Numbered from the stretch's first letter, positions 26,586-34,799 are shown. The stretch: 38,092 bases of DNA from Hellea sp. (GCA_014238285.1 JABABK010000031.1:1-38092); one strand, 5' to 3'. Program-made: numbers and translations. Notes: generated from the sequence alone by a model not told the origin.

Positions 26586-26660
26586 TGGAGCGGGCGATGA
26601 AATTCGAATTCACGACCCTCACCTTGGCAAGGTGATGCTCTACCACTGAGCTACGCCCGC
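26586..26660 (-). tRNA. tRNA-Gly (anticodon GCC)
   Basis: On the minus strand the sequence folds as a full cloverleaf: acceptor GCGGGCG/CGCCCGC, D-arm GCTCAGTGGTAGAGC, anticodon stem TCACC/GGTGA with loop TTGCCAA (anticodon GCC), T-loop TTCGAAT, discriminator T and encoded CCA (26586-26588). Length is 75 bases with CCA. Its 3' end points toward the RHS/integrase island on the left, and tRNA 3' ends are frequent integration targets. The remainder of 26377-26879 shows no gene; a dyad ACACGGT (26473-26479)/ACCGTGT (26507-26513) is the only other structure seen. Confidence 0.97.
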
Positions 26661-26879
26661 TCATATTTTGCGTATACAAAGGCCCAAAAGAGCCTCCATG
26701 GCAGAAGAGCCGCTATATGGCGCAAAGCCTCTGAGGAATCAAGCCAGTTTTTCAACTTTTTTCACCCTACGGGTTTGTTTTGCTTTCGCCGTTTCTCAAA
26801 GACAAAACTATTGTCATGACAAGGGCAATCCAGCATTAAGGCTCAAGTTTATTATCTGCGTTTTAATTTGGAGACGATC

Positions 26880-27389
26880 ATGCCTGCATCCCGCGAAGAC
26901 TTAATGGCAAAATTGGCTGCGCTTGGCATTTCCCACACGACTGTGGATCATAAACCCGTTTTTACGGTTGAAGAAAGCGCCGAGATCAAAGCTGATCTAC
27001 CTGGAGCCCGCACTAAAAACCTGTTTTTAAAAGACAAGGGCGGAAATTTCTTTTTGATCTGCGCCGAAAGTCATGCTCAGATTAAGGTCAATAAACTTCA
27101 TCCTCATCTGGGCTGTAAGCAACTATCTTTTGCTAATGCGGATTATTTAATGGAGCATTTGGGCGTGACGCCGGGCTCGGTCTGTTTGTTTTCTATTATG
27201 AATGACACGTCCGGCGCGGTAGCCCTTGTGATCGATAAGACGCTGGCAGACGCGGATATTGTCAATTTTCATCCGCTGCTTAATGATGCGACAACAGCGA
27301 TTAGCAGCGCCGATATGATAAAATTTGCCCAGGCCGTAGATCACAAACCAGTGATTATGGATTTTGCGGTCTTGACCCCGACGCAATAG
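26880..27389 (+). CDS. YbaK/PrdX-family prolyl-tRNA editing deacylase
   Basis: A free-standing 169-residue editing-domain protein. Such proteins hydrolyse mischarged Ala-tRNA(Pro) or related species in trans. Seen are HTTVDHKPVFTVEESAEI near the start, GARTKNLFLKDKGGNFFLI with the conserved Lys used in catalysis, LGVTPGSVCLFSIMND and IVNFHPLLNDATTAIS, typical of the PrdX/ProX branch. ATG 26880 has GGAG seven bases upstream; the frame opens at TTG 26868 but that start is less likely. The next gene (27447) reads the same way after 57 bases, with a CCCATTT/AAATGGG dyad (27392-27419) between. Confidence 0.9.
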   Translation: MPASREDLMAKLAALGISHTTVDHKPVFTVEESAEIKADLPGARTKNLFLKDKGGNFFLICAESHAQIKVNKLHPHLGCKQLSFANADYLMEHLGVTPGSVCLFSIMNDTSGAVALVIDKTLADADIVNFHPLLNDATTAISSADMIKFAQAVDHKPVIMDFAVLTPTQ

Positions 27390-27446
27390 AGCCCATTTAT
27401 GGATTGAAGCCCAAATGGGTCGATTAAAGTTTTAAGGAAGCAGACT

Positions 27447-28337
27447 ATGAGCGAAGCAGTGACGGATATCATCAAAGATGGTTCGGATATGACTTTCATG
27501 GCCGATGTGATTGAGGCGTCTGCCGAGGTGCCGGTCGTGGTTGATTTTTGGGCGCCTTGGTGCGGGCCTTGTAAACAGCTTATGCCAGCGCTTGAACGGG
27601 TTATTTCGGCGCAGAGCGGCAAGGTCAAAATGGTCAAGATCAATATTGATGAAAATCCAGGCGTTGCGGGTCAACTCGGCGTGAAATCTATCCCGGCCGT
27701 TTTTGCGTTTAAAGAAGGCAAGCCTGTAGACGGTTTTATGGGCGGTCAGCCCGAAAGCGAGCTTAAGAAATTTGTTGGACGCCTAACGGGTGCGAGTGAC
27801 CCTGTCGAAGAAGCAGCCGTTTTAACGGCGCGGGCTAAAGACAGTTTGGCGGCAGGTGATCCCGGCGGCGCGGCGCAAGACTTTGCGCAGGCCCTACAGC
27901 TTAACCGCGAAAGCGGCGAAGCTTTGGCTGGATTAGCCCGAATTTACGTCGATACAGGCAATGAAGAAGGCGCCGCTCAAATGATAGCCAGCGCCTCAGA
28001 AGCTGTTCAAGCTCATCCAGAAGTCGCCGCTATTATCTCTATGATGACCCTTAAAGAAGAAGCGCCGCAGGATGATGACGAAATGGCCGGTATCCGCGCC
28101 AAAGTCGAAGAGGCGCCAGATGATCTTGACGCCCGTTTTGAGTTTGCAAAGGCTTTGGCCGGGGCAGGTCAGAACGGTGAAGCAGTGGATCATTTGTTAT
28201 ATTCGATCGGGAAAAACCGGGCTCACAGTGGCGAAGCGGCGCGAAAGTTCCTGCTGACAATATTTGAAGCCGAAGGCAATGACAGCGATATTTCCGTCGC
28301 TGGTCGCCGCCGTCTGTCTTCTATACTATTCGCCTAG
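27447..28337 (+). CDS. Thioredoxin-domain co-chaperone with TPR tail (CnoX/YbbN-like)
   Basis: The 296-residue cytosolic protein has a thioredoxin domain (1-115) with WAPWCGPCKQL (CGPC at 39-42) followed by TPR-like helices (~125-290; AAQDFAQALQLNRESGEALA, LAAGDPGGAA, ALAGAGQNGEAVDHLLYSIG). E. coli YbbN (CnoX) has this layout but lacks the redox CxxC, whereas alphaproteobacterial versions keep it. The family protects proteins from oxidative aggregation and hands them to GroEL or DnaK. AAGGAAG precedes the ATG. It is followed after 26 bases by the LON-domain gene, a conserved pairing in alphaproteobacteria. Confidence 0.9.
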   Translation: MSEAVTDIIKDGSDMTFMADVIEASAEVPVVVDFWAPWCGPCKQLMPALERVISAQSGKVKMVKINIDENPGVAGQLGVKSIPAVFAFKEGKPVDGFMGGQPESELKKFVGRLTGASDPVEEAAVLTARAKDSLAAGDPGGAAQDFAQALQLNRESGEALAGLARIYVDTGNEEGAAQMIASASEAVQAHPEVAAIISMMTLKEEAPQDDDEMAGIRAKVEEAPDDLDARFEFAKALAGAGQNGEAVDHLLYSIGKNRAHSGEAARKFLLTIFEAEGNDSDISVAGRRRLSSILFA

Positions 28338-28363
28338 CCTAAAATCAGCTATACTGCGATCTC

Positions 28364-29038
28364 ATGAGTAGTCATTACAAATCCTTGGCCCGCCGCACTA
28401 ATCCGGAAATCATCCCGATTTTTCCGCTCTCAGGGGCTGTGCTTTTGCCTGGCTGTGAATTGCCGCTTAATATTTTCGAGCCGCGTTATCTTAACATGAT
28501 TGATGACGCCCTTAAAAATGATCGCTTGATCGGCATGGTACAGGCTGACGGTGATAAGGTGAAGTCTATTGGCGGTTTGGGCCGGTTGATACAATTTTCC
28601 GAAACCGAAGATGGGCGCTACGTCATTGTCCTTAAAGGACTAAAACGATTTACGGTCACGAAAGAACTGCCGCCAGAGCGCCCCTATAAACAGGCACGTG
28701 TTTCATATGATGATTTTGCGGGTGATCCTGATTTCCATATGCCGGAAAAACTGCCTGAGGCGCTGAGCGATGTCGGAGGTGAAAACCGCGCGGCGCTAAC
28801 CGTCGCCATGAAGAGCTTTGCCAAGACGCTGCAAGTGGACGTGGACTGGGAGGCTTTAGCAGAAATTCCTTTACCGCGCCTGATTGACCAAGCCTCTATG
28901 ATTAGCCCCTTTAGGGCCGAAGATAAACAAAGTCTTTTGGAAGCCAAAAACAGCGAAGAGCGCCGCCGGTTATTAATTGGCCTGATGCATCTTTACGCCG
29001 CTAATCTGCAAGGCGATAAAAAAGGACAAATGAATTAG
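28364..29038 (+). CDS. LON substrate-binding-domain protein
   Basis: 224 residues consisting of a free-standing Lon N-terminal (LAN/PUA-like) domain with no ATPase or protease part. Recognisable blocks are IPIFPLSGAVLLPGCELPLN, IFEPRYLNMIDDAL, GMVQADGD and VLKGLKRFTV, and the C-terminal helical part IPLPRLIDQASMISPF and SEERRRLLIGLMHLY. The family's role is not established; binding of unfolded peptides is plausible. It sits between the CnoX-like gene and Trm112 in the same direction. Confidence 0.92.
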   Translation: MSSHYKSLARRTNPEIIPIFPLSGAVLLPGCELPLNIFEPRYLNMIDDALKNDRLIGMVQADGDKVKSIGGLGRLIQFSETEDGRYVIVLKGLKRFTVTKELPPERPYKQARVSYDDFAGDPDFHMPEKLPEALSDVGGENRAALTVAMKSFAKTLQVDVDWEALAEIPLPRLIDQASMISPFRAEDKQSLLEAKNSEERRRLLIGLMHLYAANLQGDKKGQMN

Positions 29039-29132
29039 CCCTTCGAGACGCCGCTTTGCGGCTCCTCAGGATGAGGTCAAACCTAACCCTCATGTTGAGG
29101 CAAATGCGGAGCGTTTGGGACTCGAAGTATGA
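29039..29132. repeat. Imperfect palindromic intergenic element
   Basis: Begins CCCTTCGAGACGCCGC and GGCTCCTCAGGATGAGG, then continues ACCCTCATGTTGAGG and ends near GGGACTCGAAG, so the two halves are degenerate reverse complements. It matches the common alphaproteobacterial TTCGAGACGCCGCTTTGCGG/CTCAGGATGAGG type of interspersed repeat. It starts right after the LON-domain stop and ends 24 bases before the Trm112 gene. The right half has drifted, suggesting an old copy. Confidence 0.75.
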
Positions 29133-29156
29133 TCCAGAAAGTGCAATATTAATATT

Positions 29157-29360
29157 ATGACCGATACATCCGAACAAGCAGAAACCCCAAAGCAAGTCAT
29201 CGACCCGATGATGCTTTCGGCTTTGGTCTGTCCCAAAACACGGGGACCGCTAACCTATGAGAAAGAGGCCAATGAGCTCATTTCTAAAAAAGCCAAACTG
29301 GCTTTCCCAATTCGGGAAGGCGTCCCGATCATGTTGATCGAAGAAGCGCGCGAGTTATAG
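29157..29360 (+). CDS. Trm112-family protein (YcaR/UPF0434-like)
   Basis: A 67-residue protein with the Trm112 pattern: [20 protein letters not shown], then [20 protein letters not shown] and LIEEARE. Only one Cys of the usual zinc-knuckle is kept, which is common in the bacterial YcaR branch. In eukaryotes Trm112 stabilises methyltransferases; the bacterial role is less clear. It ends two bases before the DUF1244 gene, so the two are likely cotranscribed. Confidence 0.9.
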   Translation: MTDTSEQAETPKQVIDPMMLSALVCPKTRGPLTYEKEANELISKKAKLAFPIREGVPIMLIEEAREL

Positions 29361-29362
29361 TT

Positions 29363-29662
29363 ATGACTGACCTAAGCCAAGCCGAGCAGGACCAGCTTGA
29401 TGCGGCGACCTTTCGCCGTCTGCTGTCGCATCTCGACGCCAATAAAGATGTTCAAAACATCGACTTGATGATCTTATCTGGATTTTGCCGGAACTGCTTA
29501 TCCAAATGGTATAAGTCGGCGGCGGATGACGCCGGGATAGAGGTGGATGATATGGCTGCGCGTGAACGGATTTACGGCATACCCTATAGCGAGTGGAAGG
29601 CCAATCATCAACCTAAGGCAACGCCAGAACAGCTCGCTGCTTTTGAGGCCCGCAATAAATAG
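29363..29662 (+). CDS. DUF1244 family protein
   Basis: A 99-residue cytosolic helical protein with the hallmark SGFCRNCLSKWYKSAADDAG and RIYGIPYSEWKANHQ. The CRNC pair could bind metal. DUF1244 proteins are widespread in proteobacteria with structural data but no settled role that I know of. ATG 29363 lies two bases after the Trm112 stop. It is convergent with the DUF2182 gene, 11 bases away. Confidence 0.93.
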   Translation: MTDLSQAEQDQLDAATFRRLLSHLDANKDVQNIDLMILSGFCRNCLSKWYKSAADDAGIEVDDMAARERIYGIPYSEWKANHQPKATPEQLAAFEARNK

Positions 29663-29673
29663 ATATGACTTGG

Positions 29674-30474
29674 CTAGCTGATCGCTAGCCCTAATGCTAC
29701 CGCAATAAGAACGATTCCAGTCATTGTAGCAATGGACTGCGGCTTTCCAGTCCTATTTTCGACAATCATTAAAACGGTTAAAAGCGCCATGACCCATAGG
29801 TTCATGAGGCCAAAGACAAACATGATGAGCATGAGCGGCCAACAGCATTTTAAGCAGTTAACGCCGTGCGTAAATCCGAATGAAAAGCTGTGCCGGGTTT
29901 CGGAATTTAAAATGTGCAAGCGGCAGGCGGTTTGAAATTTTTGCTTAAGCGGACTGAGCTGAAATAGGCCTGCGCCCAGCAGAACCGCGGCGCCAGACAG
30001 ATTCCCATAATTTGTATCGGTTAGCGCCATGTTGGGTCCTAATATACCTCGTTGATGTAGAAAGCCTTGAGCGCTAACCGCTAGAATACAAAATAAAACC
30101 CAGAGACTAAGGTAACCCCAAATAAAATTCATTGTTTGGTGCTGCGTTGTGAGCGCTGGCTTCGGGCCGCGCATAACAGGCCAAAGCACCGGAACCATCA
30201 TGGCCAGAATCATGGAGGCCCACATGATAAAGGCACCGAAATATTCCTGGGTGCCCCATATAGAAACGTCCACGCGGCAAAAGGCTAAATCATAGCCTTC
30301 CCAGAAATGCGTAAAGCGTTCGAGTTCAGTATTTTGAACATAACTGGCAACTGATTGCCAGAGCAGAATGGTCCATCCGAACAATCCTATGGCGGTAATT
30401 TTATACAAGATATTTGGCGTAGAAGGCTGTGCGGCTTCATTGGTTGTGAACCCGGTTTCTACAAAGTTCACCAT
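29674..30474 (-). CDS. DUF2182 predicted metal-binding integral membrane protein
   Basis: 266 residues with about seven hydrophobic helices. The family motifs are present: FIMWASMILAMMVPVLWPVM (82-101) and GFTHGVNCLKCCWPLMLIMF (200-219), with His203, Cys207, Cys210 and Cys211 as likely metal ligands, followed by GLMNLWVMALLTVLMIVEN. Its ATG overlaps the ferredoxin stop (TAATG), so it is the third gene of an SBP56-ferredoxin-DUF2182 operon. DUF2182 is described as metal-binding without a proven function; handling copper for the upstream oxidase is my inference. Confidence 0.88.
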   Translation of the reverse strand: MVNFVETGFTTNEAAQPSTPNILYKITAIGLFGWTILLWQSVASYVQNTELERFTHFWEGYDLAFCRVDVSIWGTQEYFGAFIMWASMILAMMVPVLWPVMRGPKPALTTQHQTMNFIWGYLSLWVLFCILAVSAQGFLHQRGILGPNMALTDTNYGNLSGAAVLLGAGLFQLSPLKQKFQTACRLHILNSETRHSFSFGFTHGVNCLKCCWPLMLIMFVFGLMNLWVMALLTVLMIVENRTGKPQSIATMTGIVLIAVALGLAIS

Positions 30475-30887
30475 TATGAGGCCGACTTTTGCGAGATGTT
30501 TTTGGGGATGATTGGAACATAACGGCGGACGGAAGGCCCTGAAATTTCCTTAGCTAAGCCGGGCGAAACTTTAGCGACAGAAAATGGATTTTGATAAAGT
30601 TGACCATGGCTTTCGACGCCAACATCAAAAACGCAATCCGTTTTTGGCCTAGCAACGCAGAGCAGGACGTAACCGGCTTTACTCTGTCGCTTATTCAGCG
30701 CTGTGCCACCCGGCTGGCGAACATCGCCGTCAATAATTTTTGCGGCACAGGTGATGCATCCACCATAACGGCAAGCCACAGGGAGTATATGCCCAGCGGA
30801 TTCGGCGGCATCGATTATGGCCTCATTTTCTTGTACTTTAAATTTTTGGCTTCCCCGATTACGCAGGGTCACCCAATACTCTGTCAC
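30474..30887 (-). CDS. Plant-type [2Fe-2S] ferredoxin
   Basis: 137 residues with a ferredoxin fold over the first ~90. The cluster ligands are Cys39, Cys44, Cys47 and Cys77 (ACRYGGCITCAAK ... LLCVARP), the C-x4-C-x2-C-x(n)-C spacing of plant/cyanobacterial ferredoxins. A ~45-residue C-terminal extension (HGQLYQNPFSVAKVSPGLAK onward) is unlike classical ferredoxins. It begins three bases after the SBP56 stop and overlaps the DUF2182 start, so it is very likely its electron partner or used in the same process. Confidence 0.92.
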   Translation of the reverse strand: MTEYWVTLRNRGSQKFKVQENEAIIDAAESAGHILPVACRYGGCITCAAKIIDGDVRQPGGTALNKRQSKAGYVLLCVARPKTDCVFDVGVESHGQLYQNPFSVAKVSPGLAKEISGPSVRRYVPIIPKNISQKSAS

Positions 30888-30890
30888 AGG

Positions 30891-32255
30891 TTAAACCCAG
30901 ATATCCGAAGAGCAGTCTCCGCCCGGATAACGGGATTCATGCGCGCGCGCTGGGCCATCCGGCTCTTTACCAAAGTCGACCAAGAAGTCTTTATTGATGG
31001 TCATGCCGCCATTTTCGACATCGCAATCAACGACGAGCATCACGCCGCCAGCTTCCTTCATATTTGGATAAAATTGGTTGTCCCATGTGGAGAACAAAGA
31101 CGTCGTCACATAAAGGCGTTTGCCATCAAGTGAGAGCTGGATCATTTGCGGCGCGCCTTCGACAGCGCGGCCATTGACGACAGGAGCCTTCCCAAGCTGC
31201 CCGCCAATCCAAACCTGGCCGGTAAGCACGGGATTAGCTGGATCGCTGATATCATATTGACGAAGATCGCCATGAAGCCAGTTGGAAAAATATAAATATT
31301 TGTCATCCATCGAAACAAGGATATCAGTGATCAAGCCCGGCATCGGCACAGGAAAGTCTTCAACGTCGATCGGATCAACATCGATGACTTTATTGATAAC
31401 CACTTCGCCGTCATCTTTATGCCAATGAAAAATATTCGACGATAGAGTCGCGCCGACAAAGCCGTGGGTCGAATCCGGGTTGTGAAGAAAACGGACTTCT
31501 AGCGGGATTAGGCCTTCTTCGCCAAGGTCGATTGTTTGCTCGATGGATTTACCTTTAAAATCCCAGAAATGAATATGCTGGCCATATTTGCCCTTGCCGA
31601 CATCTTCCAGATCAAAGCCCGGCAAAAAGGTATTCGGCGCGCCCCATTCTGTCGAGACCATCATATTATGACGAGGTTGATACCAGAAATCATAATTATA
31701 ATTCATGCCGGTAATGTCGTTTTCCCATCGCCCGACAATTTCAAAATCCTTGTTGAGATGTAAAAATCCGCCGGGCGCATTGCCGTCAGCATCTCCGAGC
31801 ATAGAGACAATGATTTCAGAGCCCAGACAGTGAACTGTATGCGGCGCGGATAGATTGGTCTTTCGCTTAACCTCATCCCCATCAATGGTTTTGTAAAGCG
31901 TTGGGTTGCGCGGATCAGTGCCAGTATCGACAATGTAAAAATTAGTAGTTCTCACGCCGGGAATGATCAGATATTTGCGGCTCATTGCGCTATCATCATG
32001 ACAGGAGGAACAGGCATTCCAGCCCATATGGTGTAACTCATCGCCGATGATCGGCATAAATGTTCTGGCGATAACCTCGCCATAAGTCGGGCTATCTGGG
32101 TCGACATCAATTGTGGCAAGGTAATCCGGTTTTTCTATACCTGTGCCGGTATAAATACAAATCGTATAAATGACTTTTTCCGCTGGCGCTTTAATCGCCT
32201 CTTGCGGTGAGGCATAGCCCGGTCCCGTGCAGCATGTATTGTCTTCTGTGTCCAT
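30891..32255 (-). CDS. SBP56 / methanethiol oxidase (selenium-binding-protein family)
   Basis: 454 residues, close to human SELENBP1 (472). Family marks run the whole length: CCTGPGYASPQEAIKAPAEK at the N-terminus, PDYLATIDVDPDSPTYGEVI, DELHHMGWNACSSCHDDSA (His75, His76, Cys82, Cys85), GGQLGKAPVV and the terminal GGDCSSDIWV. Members oxidise methanethiol to formaldehyde, sulfide and hydrogen peroxide using copper. The characterised Hyphomicrobium enzyme is exported; no signal peptide is seen here, so it should be cytosolic like SELENBP1. Start ATG 32255 has AGGGAGA upstream. The frame is open to 32429 without a better start. First gene of a three-gene operon. Confidence 0.93.
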   Translation of the reverse strand: MDTEDNTCCTGPGYASPQEAIKAPAEKVIYTICIYTGTGIEKPDYLATIDVDPDSPTYGEVIARTFMPIIGDELHHMGWNACSSCHDDSAMSRKYLIIPGVRTTNFYIVDTGTDPRNPTLYKTIDGDEVKRKTNLSAPHTVHCLGSEIIVSMLGDADGNAPGGFLHLNKDFEIVGRWENDITGMNYNYDFWYQPRHNMMVSTEWGAPNTFLPGFDLEDVGKGKYGQHIHFWDFKGKSIEQTIDLGEEGLIPLEVRFLHNPDSTHGFVGATLSSNIFHWHKDDGEVVINKVIDVDPIDVEDFPVPMPGLITDILVSMDDKYLYFSNWLHGDLRQYDISDPANPVLTGQVWIGGQLGKAPVVNGRAVEGAPQMIQLSLDGKRLYVTTSLFSTWDNQFYPNMKEAGGVMLVVDCDVENGGMTINKDFLVDFGKEPDGPARAHESRYPGGDCSSDIWV

Positions 32256-32446
32256 TTTATGTCTCCCTAACACTTTTTGTTTACCATAAATAAGGATACG
32301 CCACAATGTCGCAGCCCGCATGGGACCGTCTCGATGGAAGAGCCTTAGCTTTGAAATTGATTTTTGGGCCTTCAAGACACAAGAAACCTTGACGTTGCGC
32401 GCTTGGGTAACCATTTGTAGGCAGAACAAAAATTTGAGGATTTGCC

Positions 32447-33022
32447 ATGACCCATGATTACGCAGATGCCAGTCAGTGGCGCGGCACGACGATTTTATCC
32501 GTTCGGAAAAATGGTAAAGTTGTTGTCGTTGGCGATGGTCAGGTCAGCGCGGGAAACACAGTGATGAAGTCCGGCGCGCGTAAAGTTCGCCGGATTGCTG
32601 GCGGTCGGGTAATCGCCGGATTTGCGGGGGCGACGGCAGACGCCTTTGCTCTGTTGGAGCGCCTTGAAACCAAGCTGGAACAATATCCGACCCAATTGGT
32701 TCGCGCCTGTGTAGAGCTTGCCAAAGACTGGCGCACGGATAAGTATTTACGCCAACTTCAAGCCATGATGATCGTCGCGGACGCCCATGAAACCTATGTC
32801 CTGACAGGTAATGGAGATGTGGTTGAGCCTGATAAATTAGAGTCAGGTTCTGGTATTACGGCTATTGGCTCTGGCGGAAACTTTGCGCTTTCCGCCGCGC
32901 TTGCTATGGATGAATATGAAAAAGACGCCGAAACACTGGCGCGCAAGGCCATGGGGATTGCCGATCAGATTTGCGTGTTTACGAACGGTAATTTGACGGT
33001 GGAGGCGATTGAGATGGGGTAG
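32447..33022 (+). CDS. hslV: HslV, peptidase subunit of the HslVU protease
   Basis: 191 residues. Processing after Gly13 exposes the catalytic Thr14 in [38 protein letters not shown] and [17 protein letters not shown] complete the signature. It forms double hexamers that degrade proteins unfolded by HslU. HslU, usually the next gene, is not found within the rest of the window; a DUF7710-like gene takes its place. HslV is divergent from the SBP56 operon with ~190 bases between starts. Confidence 0.96.
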   Translation: MTHDYADASQWRGTTILSVRKNGKVVVVGDGQVSAGNTVMKSGARKVRRIAGGRVIAGFAGATADAFALLERLETKLEQYPTQLVRACVELAKDWRTDKYLRQLQAMMIVADAHETYVLTGNGDVVEPDKLESGSGITAIGSGGNFALSAALAMDEYEKDAETLARKAMGIADQICVFTNGNLTVEAIEMG

Positions 33023-33292
33023 ATGAAATCAGTTTGGGTTTTTCACGGTGAAGGCGCACGATTTGGGTCCGCTATATTTGCTTTAGTCGAAACCGCCGAA
33101 GCGTGGATAAGTGAGAACAAATGTAGCGGGATGCTGACGGAGTACCCATTGAATGTGTCGGTCTTTGATTGGGCGGTTGAATCTGGATTTTTTGCGTTAG
33201 AAAAAATTGAGAATAAACCGATGTCATTTGTACAGAACTTCACGAGCGCCTCACAACAGCATTTTCACTATATAAATGGGGACAAGCAGTAA
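33023..33292 (+). CDS. Small DUF7710-like protein
   Basis: 89 residues starting directly after the hslV stop (TAG-ATG). The pattern VWVFHGEGARFGSAIFALVE, SGMLTEYPLNVSVFDWAVES and GFF resembles small cytosolic proteins catalogued, as I recall, as DUF7710; their function is unknown. Coupling to hslV is likely from spacing, but a functional link is unproven. Confidence 0.7.
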   Translation: MKSVWVFHGEGARFGSAIFALVETAEAWISENKCSGMLTEYPLNVSVFDWAVESGFFALEKIENKPMSFVQNFTSASQQHFHYINGDKQ

Positions 33293-33342
33293 AGTTCTTG
33301 TCACTTAATCTGAAACGTCAATCTTCTAATTTTTGCTCCAAC

Positions 33343-33367
33343 TTGACAGTTTAGGCAAATTTTCCTA
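33343..33367 (+). promoter_or_regulatory. Candidate promoter/operator of the S24 regulator
   Basis: TTGACA at 33343-33348 is a perfect -35 box; 17 bases later TAGCTG (33366-33371) is a poor -10. Within the spacer TAGG (33352-33355) and CCTA (33364-33367) form a short dyad 8 bases apart, 11 bases before ATG 33378. This would fit autoregulation by the LexA-like product, but both signals are weak. Confidence 0.3.
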
Positions 33368-33377
33368 GCTGAGTACT

Positions 33378-34004
33378 ATGTTTACACATGATGAAATATG
33401 GGCGGCGCTGGATCGTCTGGCGAAGTCTTTGTCCACATCACCTTCTGGTCTGGCGCGTAGCGCGGGCCTTGACCCAACATCCTTTAATAAATCCAAACGC
33501 TTTGGTCCGAGTGGCAAAGCCCGTTGGCCGTCGACGGAAAGCGTCTCCAAAGTCCTTAATGTGGCGGGCATAGACTTTGAAGATTTTGCGGCTCTGGCGG
33601 GGGACATGCGAAGGCGTGGCCCGATGATCCCGGTGATGGGCCTGGCGCAAGCGGGTGCTGGCGGTTTTTTTGATGGTGACGGTTATCCTGTTGGTGAAGG
33701 TTGGGACGAAGTCCGTATGCCAGGCCGAATGGATGAAAAGATCTACGCGCTCCAGATAACCGGCGATTCCATGTGGCCGGTTTTTCGCGATGGTGACCGT
33801 GTTTTGGTGGCGCCCAATGAAATGGTTCGCAAGGGCGACCGGGTGGTGGTCAAAACCATTGAAGGCGAGATCATGGCCAAGGAGCTCAAGAAAATGACAA
33901 CAGCTCGGATTGAGCTAAAATCTTTGAACGCTGAATATGAAGACCACATGTTTCACCGCAAAGACATTGAGTGGATCGCCCGTATCGTTTGGGTCTCGCA
34001 ATAG
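33378..34004 (+). CDS. LexA-like transcriptional regulator with S24 peptidase domain
   Basis: 208 residues. The N-terminal ~75 residues form a Cro/XRE-type helix-turn-helix (SPSGLARSAGLDPTSFNKSK, RWPSTESVSKVLNVAG). The C-terminal S24 domain carries the LexA/UmuD self-cleavage dyad, Ser131 in TGDSMWPVFRDGDRV and Lys168 in EGEIMAKEL, with a likely cleavage loop at AQAGAGG (~90-96). Proteins of this type repress stress, prophage or motility genes and are released by cleavage. It lies in core genes, so it is probably a chromosomal stress regulator rather than a phage repressor. Confidence 0.9.
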   Translation: MFTHDEIWAALDRLAKSLSTSPSGLARSAGLDPTSFNKSKRFGPSGKARWPSTESVSKVLNVAGIDFEDFAALAGDMRRRGPMIPVMGLAQAGAGGFFDGDGYPVGEGWDEVRMPGRMDEKIYALQITGDSMWPVFRDGDRVLVAPNEMVRKGDRVVVKTIEGEIMAKELKKMTTARIELKSLNAEYEDHMFHRKDIEWIARIVWVSQ

Positions 34005-34007
34005 TAT

Positions 34008-34799
34008 TTAGTAAGTCTTTTGACCGTCTAATAATAGTTCAGCGAGTTTCATTAATTCTTCCGGGTTATCCGAATGGACGTGAAAGTTTGCCAGGCGCTT
34101 TTTAACTTCTGCTTCAACAGCGTTATTGGCCGGACAATCTCTGAGCTTCATCAGGAGCGGCTGCACGCGTTCAAGATGACGTCCCGCATCAATAGTTAAA
34201 AGGACGGCCATGTAATTGCCTAGAATAATCATGTCTTTGGGCGCCCGCTCTAAGGCGGCTTCGTAATGCAGGATTCCCGCTTCTTCGCTGGCGTCAAACA
34301 TTTTCTCGCCGCGCTTAGCTCCGGCCTTACGAACAATGCCAAGATGCCAAGCCCCGAGCAGAGCGTCACCGCGCGGGTCTTCTGGGAATTTTTCTCGCAC
34401 CGCTGCTATGGCCTTAAATGTCTTTTGCGGCAGCTTTTTTCGCCATGCTCTAAAGGGACTGCTGGCCTGAGTTTCAAAACCATAGGCCAGCGCATATTGC
34501 ACATTGGCCTCATGAGAGGTTTCATCCAGTTCCAAGGCCTTGGTCGCGATCTTCCGCGCACGTTTTGCTGTATCTTTGGGCTCATCCGTATAGCCGAGCA
34601 TGACTTTGGCCGACAGAGATTCTGCGACGAGGCTAAGCCCTTCCGCCGTACCCATATCTTCGCCCATCATGATGGCGGTATCAAAATCACCAGATAATAG
34701 CTTAGCCCGTGCATCCATTAAAGGTGCGTTGGCCGCATCAGCCAAAATGTTAAAGCTAAGCGCGATGAGTGAGATGAAAATGAAAATTGTTTTCCACAT
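34008..34799 (-). CDS. Periplasmic TPR-like protein
   Basis: 263 residues with a signal peptide (MWKTIFIFISLIALSFNILA, cleavage near ANA). The mature part is all helical with TPR-like pairs (ARKIATKALELDETSHEANV, HYEAALERAPKDMIILGNYM). It resembles TPR scaffold proteins of the envelope; a specific partner cannot be read. It converges on the S24 regulator with a 3-base gap. Confidence 0.75.
   Translation of the reverse strand: MWKTIFIFISLIALSFNILADAANAPLMDARAKLLSGDFDTAIMMGEDMGTAEGLSLVAESLSAKVMLGYTDEPKDTAKRARKIATKALELDETSHEANVQYALAYGFETQASSPFRAWRKKLPQKTFKAIAAVREKFPEDPRGDALLGAWHLGIVRKAGAKRGEKMFDASEEAGILHYEAALERAPKDMIILGNYMAVLLTIDAGRHLERVQPLLMKLRDCPANNAVEAEVKKRLANFHVHSDNPEELMKLAELLLDGQKTY

Noticed and set aside
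26668-26904. 78-codon ORF between tRNA-Gly and the PrdX-like gene
   Set aside because: Overlaps the start of the deacylase gene in another frame and has no recognisable pattern or ribosome binding site.
27392-27419. CCCATTT/AAATGGG hairpin as terminator after the PrdX-like gene
   Set aside because: Seven-base AT-rich stem with a 14-base loop and no adjacent T-run; too weak to list as a feature.
30591-31133. 180-codon plus-strand ORF across ferredoxin and SBP56 genes
   Set aside because: Shadow of two conserved genes on the other strand.
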